This document shows positions 33,199 through 43,715 of a DNA stretch of 64,000 bases, one piece after another (the first letter of the stretch is position 1; each line of letters opens with the position of its first letter). The DNA comes from Anolis sagrei. Taxonomy: Eukaryota; Chordata; Lepidosauria; Squamata; Anolidae. A model generated the notes under the pieces. It was not told the DNA's origin. It saw only the letters and a program-made list of their open reading frames with translations, and did no database searches. The DNA lies in assembly GCF_037176765.1 (NCBI RefSeq), contig NC_090023.1:9996542-10060541 (forward strand), read 5' to 3'. The position numbers were made by a program, and so were the translations under genes.

Positions 33199-33997
33199 TG
33201 TAAAGAACCTCCGACAATGCTAATTAAACTGCCACCAAAATGTATAGAGACTCTGGTCTTAAAGTCTCTGTTTGTGTTGTGAGGTAATTTTGGTAGAGTG
33301 GATGCACAGAACGTAAAATTAAAGGAGATGAGGCAGTTTTAAAAACAAAGAGAACAAGTTTATTTTTAAACAAAGTGAATGGTTGCAATATTGAAGATGT
33401 TAAGCTTGGCATATACTTGATGGTTACAATATGAAGATGTTAAGCTTGGCATATACTTGATGGTTACAATATGACTTGGTTGCGATACAATTCAGACTTT
33501 TGATGTTACAACTTTTAAACTCTTGCTGTAGTGAAGCGCTTTATTATTCAGTGTTCCCTGCTGTGAATATTCTCACTGTTTGATCTATTCCTGATCAAAT
33601 AACAGTGATCTCCAGTCTTCCACCGACTGGAGATCCTAAAAAGCCTCTGTTAGTTCTTTTTAACTAAAGCAATCTAACGAGGTTTCCCCCTTCAGCTCCC
33701 TAGCTGAAGAAATATTCACGAACACTAAAAACTAATATACTTCTTCACTCCTCAGAGTCTCTTCCCTGACTCTGCTACTCTCTCAGAGTCCCTATCTGAC
33801 TCTGCTACTCTCTCAGGGTCTCTTCCTCCTGACTGAACTTAACTCGAAAACCTTTTTCTCTCTAAGCTCCTCCCACCTCCTCTTCTGCCTTGTTTCCATG
33901 GCAACACATCTCTCACAGCTAGGCCGCTCCAGCCATAGGCAACCAATGTAAAACATAAATACAGTTATAAACACCTTATAATGAACACTTCTGTACA
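33199..33997 (-). repeat. LTR (5' copy) of the Gmr1-like element
   Basis: 799 bp, nearly identical to 28753-29559. It would drive minus-strand transcription into gag and lies inside the KCTD14 intron in the sense direction. Confidence 0.93.
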
Positions 33998-34322
33998 CTT
34001 GGTTATTCAAGAAGGCGTTCGAACAAGAAATGCAATGATTGGTAATGACTATAGGAATGGAACAACGGAAATGATACTGGATTGTGGCCTGGACGATGAG
34101 ACGACGCTGAATGGTTTTCGTAGTAATGACGATGTTTTTGTATAATGCTGGATTGTGAATTGTTTTATACTGTGTCTTGAATTTTCCTATGTTGTACACC
34201 GCTGTGAGTCGCCCCTGGGCTGAGAACAGCGGTATATAAGCAAAGTAAATAAATAAATAATACGTGTTGTCATGCCCAGTGTCACCTGTCCTATGTCTGT
34301 TAATTTCATGGTATAGCTATTA

Positions 34323-34580
34323 TGGAAGCCCCTGGTGGTGCAATGGGTTAACCCTTGTGCCAGCAGGAATGCTGACCTGAAGGTCGATGGTTTGAATCCG
34401 GGGAGCAGGGTGAGCTCCCTTCTGTCAGCTCTAGCTTCCCATGTGGGGACATGAAAGAAGCCTCCCACAAAATGGTGAAACATCTGGGCATCCCCTGGGC
34501 AACGTCCTTGCAGACGGCCAGTTCTCTCACACCAGAAGCAACTTGCGGTTTCTAAAGTTGTTCCAGACATGGAAAAAAAT
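34323..34580 (+). mobile_element. tRNA-derived SINE, complete
   Basis: 'gcccctggtggtgcaatggg' head, B box GGTTTGAATCC, 'ggggagcagggtgagctccc', and the end 'agaagcaacttgcggtttct'. Same family as 10904-11300. Confidence 0.8.
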
Positions 34581-34839
34581 AGCTACTTTGACAGATTCCT
34601 TTGCCATTGATTTAATTTACTGTTTTGTCACTCGAAGACTGGTGGATTGTTTTCTCTCCAGGATCAAAATGTCTCACGACAAAGCTGGGAAAAGAGAGGG
34701 GAGGAGAGAGGTTAACCTGGAGGAGGTGAGGAATCTCTGTTTATATTACAGGTGTTGGCATGTCATGACATATACATATGATTGATTATGGCACACGCCC
34801 AAATGTTGTTCATTATATACACATAGAATATATACTGTA

Positions 34840-35500
34840 GATACTTGAGTGTATGCCTAGTTTTTCAGCCTTTTTTAAGGCTGAAAAAGCCCCCCTCGTC
34901 TTATCCTCGAGTCAAAGTTATTTATTATTTTAGTCTGTTATTATTATTATTATTATTACATTTACATTATTTTATCCTATTATTATTATTATGACATTTA
35001 TTATTTTACTCTATCATTGTTATTATTACATTTACATTATTTTACTCTATTTATTATTATTATGTTTACATTATTTTATCCTATTATTATTATTACTACT
35101 ACATTTATTATTTTACTCTATTATTGTTCTTATTACATTTACATTATTTTATCCTATTATTATTATTATTACATTTATTATTTTACTCTATTATTGTTCT
35201 TATTACATTTACATTATTTTACTCTATTATTATTATTACACTTACATTATTTTATCCTATTATTGTTACATTTATTATTTTACTCTATTATTATTATTAC
35301 ACTTACATTATTTTATCCTATTATTACATTTATTATTTTACTCTATTATTGTCATTATTACATTTACATCATTTTATTCTATTATTTTATTGCATTTATT
35401 ATTTTACTCTATTTATTATTATTACATTTACATTATTTTATCCTATAATTATTACATTTATTATTTTACTCTATTATTGTCATTATTACATTTACATCTG
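34840..35500 (+). repeat. AT minisatellite with leading palindrome
   Basis: The palindrome 'agtttttcagccttttttaa' / 'ggctgaaaaagccccc' (34855-34905) is followed by 15 or more irregular units built on 'ttattttactctattatt' and 'attattacatttacatt'. Same composite as 790-1815 in reverse. Confidence 0.85.
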
Positions 35501-35502
35501 GG

Positions 35503-36905
35503 GGATCGCAAGGGGGTGTCAGATGGGTCACCAAAGACAATCAGAAAACATAGTATTTTCTGTTGGTCATAGGGGTTCTGTATGAGAATCTGATCAAATT
35601 CTGTCATTGGTGGGGTTCAGAATGTTCTTTGATTGTAGGTGAACTATAAATCTCAGCAACTACAACTCCCAAATGTCAAGGCCTATTTTCCCCAAACTCC
35701 ACCAGTGTTCACATTTGGGCATATTGAGTGTTCGTGTAGAGTTTGGTCCAGATCCATCATTGTTTGAGTCCAGAGTGATTTCTGGCTGTAGGTGAACTGC
35801 AACTCCAAAATTCAAGGTCAGTGCCCACCCAAACCCTTCCAGTATTTTCTGTTCGTCGTGGAAGTTCTGTGTCCAAGTTTGGTTCAATTCCATCATTGGT
35901 GGAGTTCAGAATGCTTTTTTTAATTGTAGGTGAACTATAAATCCCAGCAATGACAACTCCCAAATGTCAAGGTCTATTTTCCCCAAACTACACCAGTGTT
36001 CATGTTTGGGCATATTGAGTATTTATGCCAAATTTGGTCCGTATCCATCATTGTTTGAGTCCACAGTGCTCTGTGGCTGTAGGTGAACTACAACTCCAAA
36101 ATTCAAGGTCAATGCCCACCAAACCCTTCCAGTATTTTCTGTTCATTGTGGAAGTTCAGTGTGCCAAGTTTGGTTCAATTCCATCATTGGTGGAACTCAG
36201 AATGCTTTTTTGATTGTAAGTGAACTATAAATCCCAGCAACGACAACTCCCAAATGTCAAGGTCTATTTCCCCTAAACTCTACCAGTGTTCACATTTGAG
36301 CATATTGAGTATTTATGCCAAATTTGGTCCGTATCCATCTTTGTTTGAGTCCACAGTGCTCTATGTTCCATTGGTCATGGGAGTTCTGTGTGCCAAGTTT
36401 GGTTCAGTTCCATCATTGGTGGAGTTCAGAATGCTTTTTTGGTTGTAGGCAAACTATAAATCCCAGCAACGACAACTCCCAAATGTCAAGGTCTATTTTC
36501 CCTAAACTCCACCAGTGTTCACATTTGAGCATATTCAGTATTAGTATTTATGCCAAATTTGGTCCGTATCCATCATTGTTTGAGTCCACAGTGCTCTATG
36601 TTCTATTGGTCATGGGAGTTCTGTGTGCCAAGTCTGGTCCAATTCCACCATTGTTGGAGTTCAGAATGCTTTTTTGATTGTAGGTGAACTGTAAATCCCA
36701 GCAACTACAGCTCCTCCCCCCAAATTTGGGCATATTTTGTCCAGTGAATGAAAATACATCCTGCATATCAGATATTGACATTACGATTCATAACAGTAGC
36801 AAAATTACAGTTACGAAGTAGCAACGGAAATAATGTTATGGTTGGGGGTCACCACAACATGAGGAACTGTATTAAGGGGTCGCAGCATTAGGAAGCACTG
36901 TTGTA
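35503..36905 (+). mobile_element. hAT-like element with an internal tandem array
   Basis: Left end 'ggatcgcaagggggtgtcag' and right end 'ggttgggggtcaccacaaca ... ggggtcgcagcattaggaag' resemble the ends of a non-autonomous hAT. The interior holds about five copies of the 'aagtttggttcaattccatc' / 'aactataaatcccagcaac' unit at spacings near 290, 290, 235 and 240 bases. Confidence 0.65.
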
Positions 36906-37670
36906 GTGTCTCACTCTTTGCAATGGAAGGAACTTTCTTATGTGGGGCATCAAATTTAGGGGTGCAATTTAACTCTCTTCTAAACCCTTGTCTTTTCTCA
37001 CTCACCGTTTGGAGACTGTTTACATTTTGTTTTGGGAAGGATTTGGGTTCCGAGGAAATGCTCATCCTTCCTTCTGCCCCTCCAGGAAGACGGCCAGAGA
37101 AATCCACAGGTGTGTAGGCAAGACAGGTGCAGAGACTTATTTCTTGTTTCTCTCTCTGTAATCTCTCTCTATCAGAACCTGGTAGTAACTCATACACTTG
37201 CAGTGGTGTCTGTCCCGCTGCCACTCCGCAGCCACAGGTTACAAGTGCATTGGAGAGTCTGCAGGCGGAAGTATTTGTCACTCTTCTGGCAACGAGCCTT
37301 TTTGGAGAGCGAAGGCATTCATGCGCCAGGAAGGAAAGTAGCCGTCCAGCATTCTCACTGCTCCTTCTCTCCCACCTTCCTGACACACAAACACACACAT
37401 TAGTCAGCTGTGACTAATAGCCAGGTCAAGAAATCAGTTCCTCCCATTCTCGACCCCTCCGAAGACACACAACTCAACTCGGTTGGCATCGCCTAAAGCA
37501 CCACCTTTGTGTGAGTGTCATTTGCTGAACCGGTTACACCCTCATTCCAGGGCTTAATACCCAGCCTGACTTCTGCCCTTTTATTTTAAAGAAACAGTAT
37601 GTTTACTTGGGGGGAAAGGTCGCAATTTAGTGGAATTATGGAGCAGAAGGGATTATCCCAGGCATGGCCC
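36906..37670. other. Repeat-poor stretch with KCTD14 exon 1 and presumed promoter
   Basis: No repeat family recognised here. The minus strand is open from 37398 to 36811. No clear TATA box. Confidence 0.5.
37006..37065 (-). CDS. KCTD14: KCTD14 first coding exon
   Basis: Twenty codons from an ATG with A at -3 (MSISSEPKSFPKQ...) to the strong donor ACG|GTGAGT. It ends in phase 0, exactly matching the phase-0 acceptor at 28034, so the protein would be 242 residues. The exon lies in one of the few repeat-free stretches. The frame stays open upstream as far as 37398, so a longer N-terminus cannot be excluded. The ~9-kb intron holds an L2, a Gypsy element, a SINE, a minisatellite and a hAT-like array. 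Inferred from splice fit and position, not from protein similarity, as KCTD N-termini vary. Confidence 0.6.
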
Positions 37671-37671
37671 A

Positions 37672-37725
37672 AGGGTGTATCTGTACTATATAGCAGTTTG
37701 ATGCTGCTTTAACTGATGAAGCGGA
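37672..37725 (+). repeat. Half of the 'gtgtagatgcaccct' MITE
   Basis: 'agggtgtatctgtactata' then 'gcagtttgatgctgctttaa'. Confidence 0.5.
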
Positions 37726-37864
37726 CAACCCAGGAAATCCAGGAATCAATCTTCAGGAAGGGAGGACTTTTATTTGATTATTCCACCGCTGCCACCCATT
37801 AATATGTGGCAAACACTGATTAATGCGTAGCGTGGCGTGGCTGAGTATTTTTATATTATACCTA

Positions 37865-37918
37865 TTAGCTGTACCCACCACGCATTGCTGTGGCCAAGCT
37901 TCCCTCCCTCTTTCTCTC

Positions 37919-37964
<46 letters not shown>

Positions 37965-38977
37965 CTCCTTCCTTCCCTTTTTTTTCTTACCCTTCCCTCT
38001 TTTCCTTCTTCTTCCTTCCTTCTCTGTTTCTTTCTTCGCTTACTTTCCTCTTTGGTTCCATCCTTCCTTGTCTCTTTTCTTCCTTCCCTCTTTCTTCCTC
38101 TCTTTCGTTCCTTCTCTCCTTCCTTCCCCCTCTCTTTCCTTCCTTCTTTCACTTTTTATTTACTTTTGCCCTTCCTTCCTTCTCTACCTTTCTCTCTTTC
38201 CTTTCTTCTCTCTTTCCCTCCTTCTCTTTCCTTCCAATTCTGGGCACCACAGTTCAAGAGAGATATTGACAAGCTGGAATGTGTCCAGAGGAGGGTGATT
38301 AAAATGATCAAGGGTCTGGAGAACAAGCCCTATGAGGAGCGGCTTAGGGAACTGGGCATGTTTAGCCTGAAGAAGAGAAGGCTGAGAGGAGACGTGATTG
38401 CCATGTATAAATATGTGAGAGGAAGCCACAGGGAGGAGGGAGCAAGCTTGTTTTCTGCTTCCCTGGAGACTAGGGCACGAAACAATGGCTTCAAACTACA
38501 AGAGAGGAGATTCCATCTGAACATGAGGAAGAACTTCCTGACTGTGAGAGCCGTTCAGCAGTGGAACTCTCTGCCCCGGAGTGTGGTGGAGGCTCCTTCT
38601 TTGGAAGCATTTAAACAGAGGCTGGATGGCCATCTGTCAGGGGTGATTTGAATGCAATATTCCTGCTTCTTGGCAGGGGGTTGGACTGGATGGCCCATGA
38701 GGTCTCTTCCAACTCTTTGATTCTATGATTCTTTCACTCTTTCTCTTCCTCCTCTCCTTCCTTCCTTCCCCCTTTCTGTGTATATGTGTTTTGTGTGTGC
38801 ATATATGTGTGTTTATATTTGTGGATATGTGTATATATGTGTGTTTGTGTATATATGTGCTTTTGGGCATGAGTTGTAATGTATTTTTTTTGGTTTTTTG
38901 GCTTTAAAAGTCTCTTTTGCTGTGTTTTTCAATGTTTTTATGAGTGATGGTCACTCGTTGGCCTAATAAGCGTATTG
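37865..38977 (-). mobile_element. Helitron with polypyrimidine interior, split by CR1
   Basis: 3' end text 'accacgcattgctgtggcc' at 37875-37895, then a (CTTT)n tract to 38235 and CR1 at 38236-38733. The tract then continues, followed by GT-rich sequence and 'ttgctgtgtttttcaatg' before truncation at another CR1. Same design as 24066-24743. Confidence 0.65.
38236..38733 (+). mobile_element. CR1 LINE 3' end
   Basis: [20 protein letters not shown] through HLSGVI in one open frame, then ATTCTATG repeats. It sits inside the pyrimidine tract; the upstream Ser/Phe/Leu frame merely reads into it. Confidence 0.9.
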
Positions 38978-39495
38978 TGTCCATCCAGCCTCTGTTTAGA
39001 AGCCTTCATAGACAAAGCCTCCACTACACTTTGGGACAGAGAGTTCCACTGCTGAACAGCTCTCACAGTCAGAAAGTTCTTCTTAATGTTCAGGTAGAAT
39101 CTCCTTTCCTGCAGTTTGAAGCCATTGTTTATATATGGCCCTCATCATGTCTCCTCTCAGCCTTCTCTTCTTCAAGCTAAACATACCAACTCTTTAAGCC
39201 ACTCCTCATAGGGTTTGTTCTCCAGACCCTTGATCATTTTAGTCGCCCTCCTCTGGACACATTCCAGCTTGTCAACATCTCTCTTCAATTGTGGTGCCCA
39301 GAATTGGACACAGGATTCCAGGTGTGGTCTAACCAAGGCAGAATAGAGCATGGGGAGCATGACCTCCCTAGATCGAGATACTAGACTCCTATTGGTGCAG
39401 GCCAAAATCCCATTGGCTTTTTTTAGCTGCAGCAACACATTGTTGGCTCATGTTTAACTTGTTGTCCACAAGGATTTCTTTTTCACATGTCCCCC
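38978..39495 (-). mobile_element. CR1 LINE fragment lacking its very 3' end
   Basis: Plus text 'ccatccagcctctgtttaga' to 'gttgtccacaaggatttctt'. Minus frames include [20 protein letters not shown]. At least one frameshift and a small gap near 39130. Confidence 0.85.
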
Positions 39496-39559
39496 AGCCT
39501 CTGTTTCAAGGAAGACCCCACCAGACTCCCAAGGAAACATATTCCATTGTCAAAAAAGT

Positions 39560-39730
39560 TCTTACTATCAAGACAGTATTGGGAATTGTAGTTCAACAAG
39601 GTCTTCAGCCATCTCTGGCAAAGTGCTGCTGTCACACAAAACTAAAACTCCCAGGATGCCATAGCAGTGAGCCCTGAGAGTTCAAGTGGTGTCAAACTGA
39701 TTTAATTCTACAGTGTAGATGCACACTAGG
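39560..39730. repeat. Palindromic MITE of the 'gtgtagatgcaccct' family
   Basis: Contains 'caaggtcttcagccatctct', 'aactaaaactcccaggatgc' and the end 'ctacagtgtagatgcaca'. Confidence 0.65.
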
Positions 39731-40002
39731 AGGACAATAGAAATGGCTGGCCCATGACGCATCCAAAGGTGATAACCAAGGTGGAGTACTTTTGGAACAC
39801 ATTCTGAAGCTTTGTTTGCCAAGGCTGGTCACCATTCTATGAATCTGATACCACTCCTTTCCATAATGGAGGGAAACACCCTGGATTCCTGACTTTTTAT
39901 TGCCATAGAAAAATCTCAGTGGCGAACCTTGTTCCAGAGCCAAGGGGAAAATGTGCCATACCTGTCAATCAGAAAAGTGACTATGGACCTGTAAACAAAC
40001 TT

Positions 40003-40331
40003 GGGCCCCCTGGTTGCACAGTGGGTTAAACCACTGAGCTGCTGAACCTCCTGATTGAAAGGTCAGTGCTTCAAATCGGGGGAGTGGGGTAAGCTCCTGC
40101 TGTTAGCCCCAGCATCTGCCAACCTAGCAGTTCAAAAACATGCAAATGTGAGTAGATCAATAGGTACCACTTCGGAGGGAAGGTACCTATGTGCATGGAG
40201 TCATGCTGGCCACATGACCTTGGAGGTGTCTACGGACAATGCCAGCTTAGTAATGGAGATGAGCACCACCCTCCAGAGTCGGACACGACTGGACTTAATG
40301 TCAAGGGGAAACCTTTACCTTTATTTTAACA
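40003..40331 (+). mobile_element. tRNA-derived SINE, second subfamily
   Basis: Head 'ccctggttgcacagtgggtt', body 'gtgctggccacatgacctt'-like text, and the end 'caaggggaaacctttacctt'. Other copies: 45768-46166, 58560-58800 and ends at 57885 and 60615. Confidence 0.8.
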
Positions 40332-40379
40332 AACTTATTATCAAGCGGCAATCTCAATCACACTTCTCCCCATAGTCTA

Positions 40380-41030
40380 TGCGTGCATCTACATCAGGTG
40401 TGATGACATGCCCGAGCCTTTGGGAAAACTATATCGTCTGGCTTTACTTGTTAGCTATCTGATACCTTCTGTTAAAATTAAGACCCTTAGAAGACAGACA
40501 CACTTTGAGGCAAGGTGAAAAGATAACCAAATGAGTTTACTGAAACAAGATGAGTAAAGGGTTAACTCCACTCAGGACTAGCATAAGGTAAGTTAAAACA
40601 ATACATTACAAAAGGGGATTTTGCTGGTTGCAGCCATCTTTCTGGAATCTTTGAAAGTCTTTTGCCTCTGGCGCAAAGCGATGGTTATAAACTGTCTCAA
40701 TCTTCTTCCTTATGAAACTTAGGCTGGCCAAAAGCTTCTGTTGTCCTGTGGACAGATGGTGTAAAAATACTGCTAAATGCAGGTGCTAAGGATGCCTGTT
40801 TTTGGATTGCTTGGCCTAGGATTACTAGACAATGCCCCAAGTCTCTAGTGACTGTAGAAAAGGGAGGAGCCCAGCAAGAGAGCTCTATACAGGGAAATGG
40901 AATAGACTAACTAAGGCTGGCTTCTGGGGGGTGTTATGCTCCACCCAAAACTAATACAAAGGAAGGTGTCTACACTATTAGGAAATTCTATGAACAGGGG
41001 AAACTGAAGCAAAGGAGAGGAAAAGGCAGT
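40380..41030. other. Unclassified, possibly an old LTR
   Basis: Mostly unique-looking. 'aaaccaaatgagtttactga' and the region's composition recall LTRs, but no matching ends or target duplication could be shown. Confidence 0.3.
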
Positions 41031-41032
41031 TT

Positions 41033-41440
41033 TGGACTTCAACTCCCACAATTCCTAACAGCCTACTGGCTATTAGGAATTATGGGAGTTGAGGTCCCAT
41101 ATACCTGGAGGCAGGGGCAGCTCAACCCATTACGCAAAGTAAGCATTTGCAGTATAGTTTGTTTTGTCCAGGGGCGCTCTTGAGGTGCTCTTGGGGGAAA
41201 ATAGACCTTGACATATGTGAGTTGTAGTTACTGGGATGTATAGTTCACCTACAACCAAAGAGCATTCTGAACTCCACCAAGGATGGAATTGAACCAAATA
41301 TGGCACAGAGAACTCCCACAACGAACAGAAAATATATATCAGTGATTGGTTGGTTGGGGCGCCAAAATACTGTTTGCTTACCATTGAAAATTACCTAGGG
41401 CCGCCTTTGCCTGGAGGGCTGAAGTTTGCCCATGCCTGAT
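41033..41440. mobile_element. Palindromic hAT MITE split by another repeat
   Basis: 'ttggacttcaactcccacaa' and 'gaattatgggagttgag' are the arms; the right end 'gaagtttgcccatgcctg' reappears at 41412-41432. Between lies a 'gttgtagttactgggatgt' unit. Confidence 0.6.
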
Positions 41441-41665
41441 CTACACTGTAGAATCGATGGAATTTGACACTACTTTGACTACCATAACTTAGTGCTACGG
41501 AATCGTGAGAGCTGTAGTTTGGTGAGGGACCAGCATTCTTTGGAAGAGAATGCTAAATACCTTGCAAAACTACAACTCCCATGACTCCATAGCATTGAGC
41601 TGGGGTAGCTAAAGTGATGCCAAACTGCATCAGTTCTTCACCGTAGATATCGATGTACTCTGAAT
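41440..41665. repeat. Palindromic MITE of the 'gtgtagatgcaccct' family
   Basis: 'ctacactgtagaatcgatgg' left, 'catagcattgagctgggg' and 'caaactgcatcagttcttca' right. Confidence 0.7.
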
Positions 41666-41697
41666 GAGGAGAAACCTGTACTAACTTTTATAGCAAT

Positions 41698-41875
41698 AGG
41701 TTCGGATGACCCTCCGTATCCACGGGTTCCGTATCCACAGGTTCTGTATCCATGGGTTCAACCAGCTATTGCTTGAAAACAATTCCACAAAAAATTCCAA
41801 ATAGCAAGCCTTGATTTTGCTCTTTCGTATGAGGGAGACTATTTTACTACATCATTGTATATAATGGGATTGTAG
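41698..41875 (+). repeat. Tigger/Tc1-like MITE remnant
   Basis: Three copies of 'gtatccacgggttc'-type text and 'aatagcaagccttgattttg' resemble Tigger-derived repeats. Confidence 0.45.
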
Positions 41876-42121
41876 AGGGGACGGAGGGGAATGACCGTAA
41901 AAGCAAATGAAGGATATTTTCCAATTCGAAATATAAAGCCTATTAAGGAAGAAAAACACTGTAATTTAATTTTGTTTCCAAAGAAGAATACAATTCCTCT
42001 TCCTCCTCTTCACTCACCTTCCTTCAATGGCTGCAACTACACTTGCAGAATTAATGTATTATAATATTTGGCAATGTATGTCCAGCCTGATTCCTCTCTA
42101 ACAAAATCAGAAAGCAATGCT

Positions 42122-42136
42122 GCTCCCTGCTGGTGG
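42122..42136 (-). promoter_or_regulatory. CTCF-like motif
   Basis: Minus strand CCAGCAGGGAGC matches CCASYAGRKGGC at 11 of 12 positions. A single motif hit; weak. Confidence 0.25.
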
Positions 42137-42184
42137 TCATAATAGGGATGCATAAAAATAACACTAAAAGTAAAAAAAAAAGTT

Positions 42185-43200
42185 GTTGAAGGCTTTTTGG
42201 GCAGGAATCACTAGGTTGCTGTGAGTTTTCCAGGCTGTATGGCTATGTTCCAGAAGTATTCTGTCCTGATGTTTAACCCACATCTATGGCAGGCATCCTC
42301 AGAGGTTGTGAGGTCTGTTGGAAACTAGGAAAATTGGGTTTATATATCCATGGAATAATGTCCAGGGTGGGAGAAAGAACTCTTGTCTGTTGGAGGCAGG
42401 TGTGACTGTTGCAATTGACTTTCTTGATTAGCATTGACTGGCCTAGCAGTTTTCAAGGTCTGGCTTCTTACAGCCTGGGGAATCCTTTGTTGGGAGGTGA
42501 GTAGCTACTGAGTAGGTTAGTTACTGGAAATCTCACAGCCCCCTCTGGTAACTTAATACAACTTAATGTAGTCTGACATGGTGGTTGTTGGAGTGGTCCA
42601 GCATTTCTGTGTTCTCAAATGATATGCTGTGTCCAGGTTGGTTCATCAGGTGCTCTGCTATGACTGACTTCTCTGGTTGAATTAGTCTGCAGTGCCTTTC
42701 ATGTTCCTTGATTCGTGTTTGGGCAATGCTACTGCGTTTGGTGGTCCCTCTGTAGACTTGTCCACAGCTGCATGGTACACGGTAGACTCCTGCAGAAGTG
42801 AGAAGATCCCTCTTGTCCTTTGCTGAATGTAGCATTTGTTGGATTTTCTTGTCTGTAGATAGTTTGTAGGTTGTGTTTCCTCATCAGCTTCCCTATGTGG
42901 TCAGTGGTTCTAATAATAAACAATCTGGGACATCTAATCACCTCTCAACAAAAGATTGCCCCAAGCACTGCCAGGCCATCAAATGCTAATCAAGGTGGTC
43001 AGTTGAAACATTCACACCTAGCTCCAGCAGACAAGAGTTCTTTGTCCCACCCTGGTCTTTCCACAGATATATAAACCCTTTTTCCTGGTTCCAACAGACC
43101 TCACTACCTCTGAGGATGCTTGCCATAGATGCAGGCGAAACGTCAGGAGAGAATGTCTCTAGGCCATGGCCATATAGCCCGAAAAAACCTACAACAACCC
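42185..43200. mobile_element. Penelope-like elements, head-to-head pair, with GIY-YIG region
   Basis: 42185-42925 (minus) runs from the terminal repeat into coding sequence with GVYRVPCSCGQVYRGTTKRS and RIKEHERHCRL, the GIY-YIG endonuclease of Penelope-like elements. 42925-43200 (plus) is a second copy of the untranslated/terminal part in the opposite orientation. Old, incomplete. Confidence 0.8.
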
Positions 43201-43227
43201 AATAATAAAATCAGTTATAACAATAAG

Positions 43228-43715
43228 AACAATCTGGGACATCTAATCACCTCTCAACAAAAGATTGCCCTAGGCACTGCCAGGCCATCAATCAGTTGAA
43301 ACATTCACACCTAGCTCCAGCAGACAAGAGTTCTTTGTCCCACCTCTGAGGATGCTTGCCATAGATGCAGGCGAAACGTCAGGAGAAATGCCTCTAGAAC
43401 ATGGCCATATAGCCCGAAAAAACTCACGAGAACTGAATAAGAACAATACATTGTTTGGGCACTGCATTTGGTGATCCCTATGTAGACTTGTCCACAGCTG
43501 CATGGTATAGGCTACATTCACACCCACCTCCAACAGACAAGAGTTCTTTCTCCCACCCTGGACATTATTCCACAGATATATAAACCCCATTTTCCTAGTT
43601 TCCAACTGAGCTCACAACCTCTGAGGATACCTGCCATAGATGCAGGCGAAACATCAGGAGAGAATGCTTCTGGAACTTGGCCATACAGCCCGGAAAACTC
43701 ACAACAACACATGAA
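43228..43715 (+). mobile_element. Two more Penelope-like terminal pieces
   Basis: 43228-43432 repeats the 'gggacatctaatcacctctc' to 'cccgaaaaaactcac' stretch. 43440-43715 has endonuclease-region scraps and the 'gaactgagctcacaacct' subfamily end. Confidence 0.7.

Larger units (their letters stand above)
28753..33997 (-). mobile_element. Gmr1-like Ty3/Gypsy LTR retrotransposon (young fossil, incomplete)
   Basis: 5.2-kb element with two LTRs (28753-29559, 33199-33997), TG...CA ends and the 5-bp duplication CTTGG (28748-28752, 33998-34002). The LTRs differ by two substitutions and one small indel in ~800 bases, so the insertion is recent, of the order of a million years (inference). A purine-rich tract abuts the left LTR and a putative primer site abuts the right one. 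Internal coding (29892-33104) reads gag, a CCHC zinc knuckle (CFQCGKWNHIKYQC), a protease (LRDTGSE) and an integrase (YHPQTNGLVENMNK), with only a trace of reverse transcriptase after the integrase. Integrase before RT is the Gmr1 order. The polymerase part is mostly not visible, so the element is not whole. Same strand as KCTD14. Confidence 0.88.
28143..34262 (+). mobile_element. L2 LINE 3' end split by an LTR element
   Basis: 28143-28752 encodes the L2 C-terminal half (VILDSSLSLEPQVSAVTRGA to IFRRKLKTW). The rest resumes at 34003 ('ttattcaagaaggcgttcga') and ends 'cgctgtgagtcgcccctggg' plus (AAAT)n at 34262. The break is the Gypsy insertion with CTTGG duplicated on both sides. The coding part up to the break is open. 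Antisense to KCTD14. Confidence 0.9.

Noticed and set aside
34991-35585. Overlapping frames of 140-190 codons rich in Tyr, Ile and Leu
   Set aside because: Produced by the AT minisatellite, with no stop codons in its unit; no protein family features.
35580-36730. CRISPR-like repeat array
   Set aside because: Units are ~240-290 bases with no short repeat/unique spacer pattern, in a vertebrate genome; it is transposon-internal tandem duplication.
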